From: Melioribacter roseus
GTDB taxonomy: Bacteria; Bacteroidota; Ignavibacteria; Ignavibacteriales; Melioribacteraceae
Direction of reading: 5' to 3'
DNA: 60,701 bases
NCBI GenBank assembly: GCA_020722085.1
Contig: DYLN01000004.1
Location: 1 to 60,701, forward strand
Made by a program: the position numbers and the translations under genes
Shown: positions 1 through 7,991 of the stretch, one piece after another
Numbering within the stretch: position 1 is the first letter of the stretch
Layout: every line of letters starts with the position of its first letter
Notes under the pieces: generated by a model
The model's input: only the letters and a program-made list of their open reading frames with translations
Told to the model about the DNA's origin: nothing
Databases searched by the model: none

Positions 1-66
1 GAAGATTTGTTGAAAGATCAAATCGGTATTTACAAAAGATTATATGAACTTCAATTCCGGAATTAA
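1..66 (+). CDS. ABC transporter, C-terminal fragment (cut by window edge)
   Basis: Frame 1 is open from the first base and gives 21 residues ending in LQFRN before TAA at 64-66. A G-x-Y-x-x-LY-x-x-QF tail is typical of the extreme C terminus of MsbA-like ABC exporters (fused permease and ATPase), just after the nucleotide-binding domain. Only this tail is visible, so the family call rests on a short pattern and the rest of the gene lies outside the window. Confidence 0.45.
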   Translation, partial: EDLLKDQIGIYKRLYELQFRN

Positions 67-216
67 TAAGACATAACATGAAAGAAACTGGCTTATCGAT
101 ACTATTTTATGCTGCCATTTCTTTTTCTAAAAATTTATATCTTTCGAAGAGGTTTTTCACAAAGTGGTGTATTCTCTTAAGACATTACTAACGGGGGAAT
201 TTAAGCCGGAAGATAA

Positions 217-1110
217 ATGAAGATTGGTATAATACCCAACATTGCTAAAGAAAATATAGTAGATGTTATCGAACGAATTGTAACTCTCCTTAAAACAGAA
301 AATATTGATTATGTTATTTGTGATTCAATGCTGAAATTCAAAAGCCAGTTCGGTAAAACTCTTAAAGATTCACAATATGAAAAAAGCAAGAACGTTATAA
401 AGGATAGTGATATGGTTGTTTCGGTAGGAGGCGACGGAACAATGCTGCATACTGCTTATGAAGTTTGGAATTACAGTACTCCAATGTTAGGCGTAAATAT
501 CGGCAAGCTTGGTTTTCTTGCAGAATTTGATATCGAAAGTTTCAACCGGTTTGTGAAGGAAATAAAATCGAATAATTATGTAATTGACGAAAGAATGGCG
601 CTCGCCGCAGTCTGCAGCGGAAGCAAAGAAGAGCTTATTGCAATTAACGACATCGTGATTGATAAAGGACAGTGGTCGAAAATGATTGAAATAACAATTA
701 AAGTTGATGAGAACTACGTTACAACGTTTTCGGCAGACGGAATTATTGTAGCAACTCCTACAGGCTCAACCGGATATTCGCTTTCTACCGGCGGTCCGAT
801 TGTCAGTCCCAAAGCCGATGCGATTACATTAAGTCCTATTGCACCGCATACGCTTACTATTCGTCCTCTGGTTTTGTCAAGTCACCAAAATGTTTTGCTT
901 TTTGTAAAATCTCCACTCGATAAAATTAGAATTAGTCTGGACGGACAAAGAGTGAGTTATTTTAGTTCACCGCTGACTGTTTCTATAAAAAGGAGCGAAA
1001 AACCTGTTAAGCTTGTGCATTCGACCAAGACAGATTATTTTCAGATTTTAAGGAACAAACTTTACTGGGGTTTGGACCTAAGAACAATAAACAACAAAAA
1101 GCAGGTCTAG
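217..1110 (+). CDS. nadK: NAD kinase
   Basis: ATP-dependent NAD kinase, which phosphorylates NAD to NADP in the cytosol. The 297 residues are a normal family length. The GGDG motif is at residues 71-74, followed by TMLHT, and the second signature TPTGSTGYSLSTGG lies near residue 180. The ATG follows a purine-rich GGAAG about 6 nt upstream. The next gene starts one base after this stop, so the two are probably cotranscribed. The call is firm because both NAD-kinase motifs are intact. Confidence 0.96.
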   Translation: MKIGIIPNIAKENIVDVIERIVTLLKTENIDYVICDSMLKFKSQFGKTLKDSQYEKSKNVIKDSDMVVSVGGDGTMLHTAYEVWNYSTPMLGVNIGKLGFLAEFDIESFNRFVKEIKSNNYVIDERMALAAVCSGSKEELIAINDIVIDKGQWSKMIEITIKVDENYVTTFSADGIIVATPTGSTGYSLSTGGPIVSPKADAITLSPIAPHTLTIRPLVLSSHQNVLLFVKSPLDKIRISLDGQRVSYFSSPLTVSIKRSEKPVKLVHSTKTDYFQILRNKLYWGLDLRTINNKKQV

Positions 1111-1111
1111 C

Positions 1112-1618
1112 ATGAGAAGCTTATTATTGACCTTTATTTTAGTTTTTGCGGCAAATATAAATGCACAGGAAAAATGTGTAACGAAACTTGATGAAAAGTC
1201 TGGAAATCCTATGCTGATCGGATTAATTGACAGAGAAGCTTTTGCCGATACAAACTATGCATGGTGGTATGATTCCGAATATAAAAATTATGATGTTGAT
1301 TCGATTTCTCTTAAGAAGATTAAGGATAGATTAAAAGATTACAATATTACGATTGTAATGGGAACATGGTGTTCCGACAGCAGAAGGGAAGTGCCGAGAT
1401 TTTTCAAAATTCTTGACTACTTAAAATTCCCCGAAGAAAAAGTAAAGATGATTGCAGTAGATCGAAATAAAAAAGCTCTCGACAGCGAAATCGAAAAATT
1501 AAATATTGAACTTGTGCCGGATTTTATTTTTTATAAGGATTCTACTGAAGCAGGAAGAATTGTTGAATCACCGAAAAAATCCCTCGAAAAAGACCTCGAC
1601 GAAATTGTTGTGAAATAA
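1112..1618 (+). CDS. Secreted thioredoxin-fold protein with a WCSDS site
   Basis: 168 residues with an N-terminal signal peptide (hydrophobic residues 3-14, then ANINAQ, a likely signal peptidase I site), so probably periplasmic. The thioredoxin-like core has the active-site region GTWCSDSRREVPRF at about 84-97 and a cis-proline-type VPDF loop near 133. The usual CxxC is replaced by C87-S-D-S90, so the resolving cysteine is absent. That points to a monothiol or structural role rather than a classical dithiol oxidoreductase. It sits one base downstream of nadK. The substrate is unknown. Confidence 0.75.
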   Translation: MRSLLLTFILVFAANINAQEKCVTKLDEKSGNPMLIGLIDREAFADTNYAWWYDSEYKNYDVDSISLKKIKDRLKDYNITIVMGTWCSDSRREVPRFFKILDYLKFPEEKVKMIAVDRNKKALDSEIEKLNIELVPDFIFYKDSTEAGRIVESPKKSLEKDLDEIVVK

Positions 1619-1624
1619 AGAATA

Positions 1625-1658
1625 GAAGATTTCATCTTTTTAGAAAGATGAAATCTTC
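1625..1658. terminator. Perfect 15-bp hairpin after nadK-thioredoxin
   Basis: Arms 1625-1639 and 1644-1658 are exact reverse complements around a 4-nt loop, starting 7 nt after the stop at 1618. No long T run follows on either strand, so it is either a weak bidirectional terminator or an mRNA 3' end stabiliser between the + operon and the minus-strand kamA-like gene. Confidence 0.55.
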
Positions 1659-1668
1659 TCAATTATTA

Positions 1669-1889
1669 TTAACCCAGATTATCCATTAGGAAAATTCATC
1701 AATAAGATATTAGTAACGTAACTTGTTAAATGATAAGTATTAAATCCCGGCATAGATTTTTTGGGGCTTGTGGTTATTCAAACCTTCGGTAAAAGATTTT
1801 CTTACGGTTATATTGCTCTCAAACCCTTAGAAAATCATAGTCGATTTGTTATTAGTGTTTTTCTAATGACAAATTTGGGATTAATTTTC
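1669..1889 (+). repeat. Dispersed structured repeat, copy 1
   Basis: About 220 bp matching the reverse complement of 25111-25325 over almost its full length, by eye roughly 80-85% identical, with shared blocks such as AACTTGTTAAATG and ACCTTCGGTAAAA. It contains a 12-bp hairpin (1844-1855 with 1863-1874) with one G-T wobble, where copy 2 has a C-G pair. The right edge runs over the stop codon of the kamA-like gene at 1881-1883. No credible protein is encoded. It may be a mobile non-autonomous or REP-like element. Confidence 0.8.
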
Positions 1890-3050
1890 TACCGTTTCAT
1901 ATTCTGGTATTTTTATTGTCCTGATGTTTTTATAATTCTTAGGTTTCTTTGAGCCGCCGTTTTTCTTGTCAATTATTTCAACGGATATTTTATTAGCCCT
2001 TTCATACTCATCTTTTACATCACGGTAGACATAGACTTCGTTTTTATAATTCCGCATTACAATTCTATTTTCATCCCTGTGCAATACATATTGAGGCAGA
2101 ATAGGTATTTTTCCGCCGCCGCCAGGAGCATCAATTACGAAATAAGGGATAGCCAATCCGCTTATATATCCGCGCAGCTTGTCCATTATTTCAATGCCTC
2201 TATCGATGGAAGTTCTGAAGTGATTTGTACCTTTCGTTTCATCTGCCATAAACAAGTAGTAAGGTTTAACTCTTATTTTCAGCAGCTTTAAGAATAACTC
2301 TTTCAGCACTTCCGGATCATCATTAACACCTTTCATTAATACAGCCTGATTGCCTACTGGTATTCCTGCATTAACGAGCATTTCGCATGCTTTTGTGCTT
2401 TCAGGTGTAATTTCCCACGGATGGTTAAAATGTGTATTAACATAAATCGGGTGATACTTTTTTATCATGTCGCACAGTTTAGGTGTAATTCTATGAGGCA
2501 ATACGCATGGCATTTTGGTGCCTATCCGTATAATTTCGATATGTGGTATCTTTCTTAATCTGGCAAGAATTTTTTCCAGCATCACATCGGTAAGCATTAA
2601 AGGATCACCGCCGGAAAGGATAACATCCCGAATCTCCTTATGCTGTTCAAGATAATTAAAAGCCGATTCGAGTTCTTTCATGGAAATTTTATCTGAGTTG
2701 CCTACTTTCCTTTTTCTTGTGCAGAAACGACAGTACATTCCACACTGGCTCGTAGTTAAGAATAAAGCCCGGTCGGGATAACGGTGAGTAATATTTGGTA
2801 CCGGACTCATTTCGTCCTCTTTTAGAGGATCTTCAAACCCATCCATATCCTCAAGTTCCAATTTATCGGGGACACACTGTTTCCAAATTGGATCTCCCGG
2901 ATAACGGATAAGGCTGAGGTAGTAAGGGTTGATTCGTGCTTGAAAGAATTCATCAAGGTCCTCCGCAACTTTCCTGTCGATGCCAAACTTTTCTACAAGC
3001 TGGTCGACACTGTGTACGCTATTGCGGATCATCTGTTGCCATAGTTCCAT
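1881..3050 (-). CDS. KamA-family radical SAM aminomutase (lysine 2,3-aminomutase-like)
   Basis: Predicted radical SAM and PLP enzyme that moves an alpha-amino group to the beta carbon. The 389 residues carry the cluster-binding C103-x3-C107-x2-C110, with R112 matching the substrate-carboxylate arginine of lysine 2,3-aminomutase, the SGGDP motif at 146-150, and the PLP lysine K314 in GGGGK. D270 and D307 fall where the two aspartates that bind the lysine side-chain amine sit, with the same spacing to each other and to the PLP lysine. Lysine is therefore the likely substrate type. The C-terminal cysteine cluster that binds zinc in the clostridial enzyme is absent. It is last in an operon with a GNAT and two ATP-grasp ligases, 11 nt after the GNAT. 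EpmB-like function is possible, but no efp or epmA is nearby. Confidence 0.85.
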   Translation of the reverse strand: MELWQQMIRNSVHSVDQLVEKFGIDRKVAEDLDEFFQARINPYYLSLIRYPGDPIWKQCVPDKLELEDMDGFEDPLKEDEMSPVPNITHRYPDRALFLTTSQCGMYCRFCTRKRKVGNSDKISMKELESAFNYLEQHKEIRDVILSGGDPLMLTDVMLEKILARLRKIPHIEIIRIGTKMPCVLPHRITPKLCDMIKKYHPIYVNTHFNHPWEITPESTKACEMLVNAGIPVGNQAVLMKGVNDDPEVLKELFLKLLKIRVKPYYLFMADETKGTNHFRTSIDRGIEIMDKLRGYISGLAIPYFVIDAPGGGGKIPILPQYVLHRDENRIVMRNYKNEVYVYRDVKDEYERANKISVEIIDKKNGGSKKPKNYKNIRTIKIPEYETVEN

Positions 3051-3061
3051 TTTTTTACCCT

Positions 3062-3535
3062 TTATGTTATTATATATTTACCAAATACTATAAGATTATC
3101 GTTTTTGCTGTAAAAATCTTTTATTTCGGCAACTATCGAATAATTGTTTCTCAAATAAAAAGTTCTTGTAGGTGAATAACTTTCTTTGGAAGATGTCTCG
3201 GCTAATATCCATCTTCCACTTCTTTCCTTGACAAATCTTTCAGCATGGTTAAGCAGTTCCTTACCGATTCCTTTATTTCGCCACTCTGGATCAACAACTA
3301 TCCAGTATAAGTCGTAAACCCCGTCTGTTAACGCCCGCTTGCCAATGCAATGATATCCTAAAATTTTATCTCCCGCTTCATAGACGAACGTATTGTAATA
3401 GTCTAATTCAGCTCTGTTCAATGTTTCATCAATTAATTCCACGGCTACTTTTTTTTCTTCCTCATTAAAATTTTCAGTTTTTTTAATAATATCTAATATT
3501 TTCTCTCTGTCTTTAGACTGCAATCTGCGTATCAT
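3062..3535 (-). CDS. GNAT-family N-acetyltransferase
   Basis: 157 residues from the ATG at 3535. A longer reading from a TTG at 3556 is open, but the ATG has AAGAG about 7 nt upstream. The acetyl-CoA loop is visible as DPEWRNKGIGKELL near residue 85, followed by a C-terminal FYLRNNYS segment typical of GNAT strand 6. The start lies inside the end of the upstream ATP-grasp gene (23-nt overlap), so the two are probably translationally coupled. At 157 residues it is much shorter than AblB, the beta-lysine N-acetyltransferase, so the obvious AblA/AblB pairing is not supported by length. The acceptor is unknown; an amine made by the adjacent aminomutase is a reasonable guess. Confidence 0.85.
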   Translation of the reverse strand: MIRRLQSKDREKILDIIKKTENFNEEEKKVAVELIDETLNRAELDYYNTFVYEAGDKILGYHCIGKRALTDGVYDLYWIVVDPEWRNKGIGKELLNHAERFVKERSGRWILAETSSKESYSPTRTFYLRNNYSIVAEIKDFYSKNDNLIVFGKYIIT

Positions 3536-4571
3536 GTTTAATTCTCTTAAGGGCAAACATAGTTAACGTATAAAGCAGTTTATCGTAAGAATATCCTGCT
3601 GCTGCTGCCGACCTTACGAAACCGGCGTCGGGGGAAATATCTGGATTAGGGTTAATTTCGATTACGTAAGGGTTGTTCTTTTTGTCTAATCTTATATCAA
3701 TGCGCGCATAATCGCGGCATTCCATTGCATGGAAAGAATCGATTGCCAGTTTTTCTACTTTACGACGGGTTGCTTCATCAAGCTCAGCCGGACACTGCGG
3801 TTTTGTGTGCTTAAAATATATACTGTCTGCAGACCATTTTGCTTCGTAGGTAACTATTTTTGGGTATTCCTCAGGCAGACCATCAAATCTTATTTCTGAA
3901 ATCGGTAAAACCTCGTCACCAAGCACAGCAGCATTTAATTCTCTGCCTTCTATGTATTCTTCAATAATTAAGCTTTGTTTAAAAGAATCGAATAAATATG
4001 ATATTCTTCTTCTTAAAGAATCAAAATCATACACAACGGAATTTTCCGATATGCCAATACTTGCATCCTCATTCAGCAATTTTATAATTAAGGGGTAGTT
4101 TAATATTATTTCGCCCTCTTTGGGGATTTTCCTGAAAGGTATTGTTAAAAAGTCCGGAGTTTTTATTTCAAATGAGTTTAAGATTTGTTTTGTCCTGGAT
4201 TTTGTCAAGCAATTTCCAAGGCATGCGAGTGTATTACCTGTATAAGGAATTCCAAGAATATCGTAGAGACCAGCATTATAACTTTCGAAATTTGATTTTC
4301 CTTCAATCGACTCGACAAAATTAACGATCACATCTGGGGAATATTCTGTAATATTTTGGATGTTTGTTTTAACATTCTTTCCCAAAGCGAGAGATTTTAC
4401 GTTAAGGAAATGAATTTTTAAGGCATCTTCGATGCTTGTTATTAATTTTGAGAATTCGCTTTCAGATAAATCGATATTTTGTTCGGGGCTTTCTATCTTT
4501 TTGCCGATGTAATTCTCGTATAAACGAACCGGCTCGTTATAGCAAACAAGTACTCTTGTATCTGGTATCAT
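3513..4571 (-). CDS. ATP-grasp ligase, D-Ala-D-Ala-ligase-like (second of pair)
   Basis: 352 residues of the carboxylate-amine/thiol ligase superfamily. The ATP-grasp lysine region LIIKLLNEDASIGI is at 161-174, the clamp EEYIEGRELNAAVLG at 204-218, and the metal site is D292 in RIDIRLD plus E305 and N307 in EINPNPD. The N-terminal segment VNFVESIEG-x-GIPYTGN resembles the substrate-binding part of Ddl. It is a paralogue of the upstream gene, sharing EAKW and YTG-type segments. The ATG at 4571 overlaps the upstream TGA (ATGA), a strong sign of coupling. I would not name it ddl: there are two such genes, no mur genes are nearby, and the partners are an aminomutase and a GNAT, which suggests peptide-bond formation in a small-molecule pathway. 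Confidence 0.85.
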   Translation of the reverse strand: MIPDTRVLVCYNEPVRLYENYIGKKIESPEQNIDLSESEFSKLITSIEDALKIHFLNVKSLALGKNVKTNIQNITEYSPDVIVNFVESIEGKSNFESYNAGLYDILGIPYTGNTLACLGNCLTKSRTKQILNSFEIKTPDFLTIPFRKIPKEGEIILNYPLIIKLLNEDASIGISENSVVYDFDSLRRRISYLFDSFKQSLIIEEYIEGRELNAAVLGDEVLPISEIRFDGLPEEYPKIVTYEAKWSADSIYFKHTKPQCPAELDEATRRKVEKLAIDSFHAMECRDYARIDIRLDKKNNPYVIEINPNPDISPDAGFVRSAAAAGYSYDKLLYTLTMFALKRIKHDTQIAV

Positions 4572-5674
4572 AATAAATTATACCGTTTTGCCGCAGCAAT
4601 TAAAACCTTGTTTATCATTTCATCGTAAGCCAATCCCCTTGCACGTGCAGCTTTTGGAAAGCATGAATTATCAGATGGATCGGGTAAAACACCCGGCAAA
4701 GGATTAACTTCAATAATATTCGGTTCTCCTTTAGAATCCAGTCTAATATCAATACGGCTCCAATCTTTGCATCTTAGAACTTTATAAGTCATAAGAGCAG
4801 TACCTTTTATTTTTTCTTCTAGTTTTTGATCAATTTTTGCAGGGCACGTAAAAATATCTAGAGGATTCTGGCGGGTATCGTATACCCATTTGGCTTCAAA
4901 AGAATATACCGGCAGGATTCCTTCAGGCAGTTCGCTAAAGTTAATTTCTACAATAGGAAGAACCTCAGCTTCTTTGTCGTTGCCCAAAATTGCTACCGTA
5001 AATTCCCTCCCCGGTAAATATTCTTCGATAATACAAGGCTGACTGTATGTCTCGAGACATTGCTGGAGTTTTTCTTTTAACTCGTCGTAATTAGTTATAA
5101 AAGAACTATTAAAAATTCCTTTCCCTGAACCTTCACCTATCGGTTTTATGAAAAGCGGATACTCTAATTTGAGATTCTCTACATCCGCGAGTTTCTCAGC
5201 TCTTAAGAATTTAGCTGTTGGAATGCCGTGATAAAAAAGAATTTCCTTTGTTCTGGTTTTATCAAGGCACGTCATCATAGTTAACGGATCTGAACCGGTG
5301 TAAGGTATCTTTAACATATCAAGCATAGCTGGTATTTGTCCCTCGCGGCTTATTCCGTTAGCACATTCGGCATAGTTAAAGACAATGTCTGGTCTAGTTT
5401 TTCTAAATTTTTCGAATGCATCTTCGTTTGCTTCTATCATTGTAACATCATGAAACAATTCCAGAGAAGTTTTTATTGAATTAATTGTTTCAATTGTGTC
5501 CCATTCAGCATAAGTATCGTTGTATGAAGCTGTGTTTTGCGTAAGAGGTGAGAAAGGTGCATACTCGAAAGAGTTTTCTTCTTCCGGTTTTAAGTTGTAG
5601 GTAAGAACGACTTTCAACTTTTTATTTAGTATGAAGGAACTAATACAGAAACCTTCGAAAATTTTTTTATGCAA
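4568..5674 (-). CDS. ATP-grasp ligase, D-Ala-D-Ala-ligase-like (first of pair)
   Basis: Up to 368 residues. No ATG start is available: codon 1 at 5674 is TTG, and a second TTG at 5617 (KVVLTYN follows) better matches the likely start of the fold, so the N terminus is uncertain. Motifs: YAECANGISREGQ at 101-113, IPYTGSD at 123-129, the ATP-binding LFIKPIGEGSGKGI at 174-187, the clamp EEYLPGREFTVAILG at 217-231, and metal ligands D309 in RIDIRLD and E322/N324 in EVNPLPG. All catalytic elements of the Ddl branch of ATP-grasp appear intact. It is first in a four-gene operon with its paralogue, a GNAT and a KamA-like enzyme. The product is unknown. Confidence 0.85.
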   Translation of the reverse strand: MHKKIFEGFCISSFILNKKLKVVLTYNLKPEEENSFEYAPFSPLTQNTASYNDTYAEWDTIETINSIKTSLELFHDVTMIEANEDAFEKFRKTRPDIVFNYAECANGISREGQIPAMLDMLKIPYTGSDPLTMMTCLDKTRTKEILFYHGIPTAKFLRAEKLADVENLKLEYPLFIKPIGEGSGKGIFNSSFITNYDELKEKLQQCLETYSQPCIIEEYLPGREFTVAILGNDKEAEVLPIVEINFSELPEGILPVYSFEAKWVYDTRQNPLDIFTCPAKIDQKLEEKIKGTALMTYKVLRCKDWSRIDIRLDSKGEPNIIEVNPLPGVLPDPSDNSCFPKAARARGLAYDEMINKVLIAAAKRYNLL

Positions 5675-5717
5675 TATATCTTTTTAAAACTCATATGCAA
5701 CAATTTTTTAAAAAAAT

Positions 5718-5754
5718 TTTTAAAAAAAATTTTGTTGAGATGATCACAACAAAA
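5718..5754 (-). terminator. Probable intrinsic terminator of recG
   Basis: On the minus strand an 8-bp stem TTTTGTTG/CAACAAAA (5754-5747 with 5737-5730) closes a 9-nt loop and runs into a long T tract (5729-5718). It lies just after the recG stop at 5759. The stem is AT-rich, so efficiency is uncertain. If real, the ATP-grasp operon needs its own promoter in the AT-rich 5640-5720 stretch. Confidence 0.5.
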
Positions 5755-5758
5755 GTTG

Positions 5759-7936
5759 TCAACCGATGCGGGAGAATTTAAACTGCGATGAGTAGTTAGC
5801 AATAAGATTTTTTTTGATGAGAGAATTTTTTTCATGTTGAAGTTTGCTGTCGGAAGCTACCAAGTCGAAAGCAGTTTTTCTTGCCTCGGTTATTATGTCG
5901 GCGTCTTCGATTATGTTTGTATACTTTAATTCAGGCATTCCGCTTTGTTTTGTGCCGAAAATTTCTCCCGGACCCCTCAACCTTAAGTCGATTTCGGCAA
6001 GATCGAACCCGCTCGAGTACTTTACCATTGCATTCAGCCGGATAATTGACTTGTTCTTTTCGATTTGAGCATGCGACATGTACTCGAAATTAAAGTTAAA
6101 TTGCGGGGATTCAACTGCTAATTCGTTCTTTGTGATTAAAATGCAGTATGCTTGAGCTTTACCTCTCCCAACTCTGCCCCTTAGCTGGTGAAGCTGGGAT
6201 AAACCAAACCGGAATGCATCGTTGATTACTATTATATTTGCTTCCGGAATGTCAATGCCGACTTCGATTACCGTAGTTGAGACAAGAACGTCATATTCCT
6301 TGCTTGCAAATTTGTACATGATTTCTTCTTTTTCCTTCCAGTTCATTCTTCCATGAATAAGACAGACTCTAACCTCACTTAAATAAGTTTCTTTCAATTC
6401 GTTGAAATAAGTCTCAGCAGCTTTAAGATCTACCTTTTCGGATTCTTCGATTAGAGGATAAACAAGGAATGTTTGACAGCCTTCCCTTGCTTTAGTTTTG
6501 ATAAAATTATAAACCTCTGGTAATTTTTTCTCACTTCTAAGATAAGTTTTCACCGGTTTTCTGTCTGACGGCATCTGATTGATGAAAGAAATATCCAGAT
6601 CGCCGTACAGAGTCATGGTAAGTGTTCTGGGAATGGGTGTAGCAGTCATCACAAGTACGTTGGGGGTAAAACCCTTTTCGATTAATTGGGCACGCTGAAC
6701 AACTCCAAATCTGTGTTGTTCATCAATTATTACTAATCCCAACTTATGGTAAGCAACATTTTCTTCGATGAGTGCATGAGTGCCGATAATTATTTCTGCT
6801 TTTCCGGATTTAATTTCTTCAAGCGTTTTTGCCCTCTCACTTTTAGATTGTCCGCCGATTAGCAATACAACTCTTGTATCTAATCCGGAAAGCAGGGCAG
6901 TTATTTTTTTGTAGTGCTGATCGGCAAGAATTTCAGTTGGAACCATTAAAACCGACTGATAACCGTTATATTTGGCAATCAGCATCGAGATTAAAGCAAC
7001 AATAGTTTTTCCGCTTCCGACGTCTCCTTGGAGTAACCGGTTCATAGGCTTTTGGCTCTCAAGATCTTTTCTTATATCGGTAAGTGCATTCAGTTGATCT
7101 TTTGTAAGCTTAAAAGGTAGTTTATTCAATAATTTTTTAATAGGTTCTGCTCTTATCTGAAAAGGAATACCTTTAATCGTGTTTTTTATGAACGACTTTC
7201 TTAATGCTGTAAGACATTCGAAATAAAACATCTCCTCGAATTTTAATCTGTTCTTAGCCTGCAGCAAAGCCTCATGATTCTGTGGGAAGTGTATATTTTT
7301 GATTGTTTGTTTTATGTCCAGAAGATTTTTTTCTTTAATGATGTAGTCTGGCAGGCTCTCTTCAAGGCTACCGGAATAATTTTCGACAGCGTAATGAATT
7401 ATTTTGCGCAGACTAAGATCGCCAAGGTTTCTTTCCCGCAGTTCTTTTGGTAAACTGTAAAACGGGATAATTTTACCTGTATTAAGAAATTCATCGGTTT
7501 CATTTTTACCAAATCTGTCAAAATCAGGATGAACGAATTGTAAATTGCCATACCTGGTAATTACTGGTTTAGCTGAAATTGCGTAAAATTCTCCAGTGTT
7601 GAATAAATCTTTAAAATATTTTATACCCTGGAACCAGACGCATTCATAAAACCCGAATTTATCTTTGAACGTTACCTTGAATATCTGTTTTTTGCCGTAG
7701 CGCACTAATTCTTTATCAATTACTTCTCCGATTATTGTAACTTCGCCGGTGTAGCCGTTGATAACGTGCTGTATTATTTTTGAACTGGAAAGGATAGTGG
7801 TTCTATCAAGATGTTTATATGGGAAATAATAAAGCAGATCACGGATGGTTTTAATTCCAATTTTAGCAAAAGATTCGGCTCTTTTTGGCCCTACTGATTT
7901 TAAGTACTGAACCGATATGGAAGTATCGCCTTGCAT
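5759..7936 (-). CDS. recG: ATP-dependent DNA helicase RecG
   Basis: 725 residues. RecG remodels stalled replication forks and branch-migrates Holliday junctions. The N-terminal YLKSVGPKRAESFAKIGI matches the start of the wedge region. The superfamily 2 helicase motifs are clear: Walker A GDVGSGKT, DEQH (DEQHRFGV), motif III MTATPIPRT, the late motif STTVIEVGIDIPEA and QLRGRVGRG. The RecG-specific tail LRGPGEIFGTKQSG is present near residue 640. The ATG is at 7936. It is transcribed in the same direction as gpsA but 55 nt downstream. Confidence 0.97.
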   Translation of the reverse strand: MQGDTSISVQYLKSVGPKRAESFAKIGIKTIRDLLYYFPYKHLDRTTILSSSKIIQHVINGYTGEVTIIGEVIDKELVRYGKKQIFKVTFKDKFGFYECVWFQGIKYFKDLFNTGEFYAISAKPVITRYGNLQFVHPDFDRFGKNETDEFLNTGKIIPFYSLPKELRERNLGDLSLRKIIHYAVENYSGSLEESLPDYIIKEKNLLDIKQTIKNIHFPQNHEALLQAKNRLKFEEMFYFECLTALRKSFIKNTIKGIPFQIRAEPIKKLLNKLPFKLTKDQLNALTDIRKDLESQKPMNRLLQGDVGSGKTIVALISMLIAKYNGYQSVLMVPTEILADQHYKKITALLSGLDTRVVLLIGGQSKSERAKTLEEIKSGKAEIIIGTHALIEENVAYHKLGLVIIDEQHRFGVVQRAQLIEKGFTPNVLVMTATPIPRTLTMTLYGDLDISFINQMPSDRKPVKTYLRSEKKLPEVYNFIKTKAREGCQTFLVYPLIEESEKVDLKAAETYFNELKETYLSEVRVCLIHGRMNWKEKEEIMYKFASKEYDVLVSTTVIEVGIDIPEANIIVINDAFRFGLSQLHQLRGRVGRGKAQAYCILITKNELAVESPQFNFNFEYMSHAQIEKNKSIIRLNAMVKYSSGFDLAEIDLRLRGPGEIFGTKQSGMPELKYTNIIEDADIITEARKTAFDLVASDSKLQHEKNSLIKKNLIANYSSQFKFSRIG

Positions 7937-7991
7937 GCAAGCATTTTTGTTTTATATAAGAAATATAATAAAAATGAAAAGATGGAATCTC

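Noticed and set aside
78-191. 38-codon ATG frame before nadK
   Set aside because: No ribosome site and no recognisable composition; likely chance.
1761-1952. 63-codon frame on the + strand
   Set aside because: It lies inside the dispersed repeat and antisense to the kamA-like 3' end; no family features.
1881-3050. EpmB (EF-P lysylation) assignment
   Set aside because: No efp or epmA nearby and the partners are ATP-grasp and GNAT genes, so the context differs.
3062-3535. AblB, beta-lysine acetyltransferase
   Set aside because: Too short (157 residues versus about 270) despite the tempting neighbour.
3513-5674. Cell-wall D-Ala-D-Ala ligase (ddl)
   Set aside because: Two paralogues in tandem without mur genes and with unrelated partners; the name would overstate what is known.
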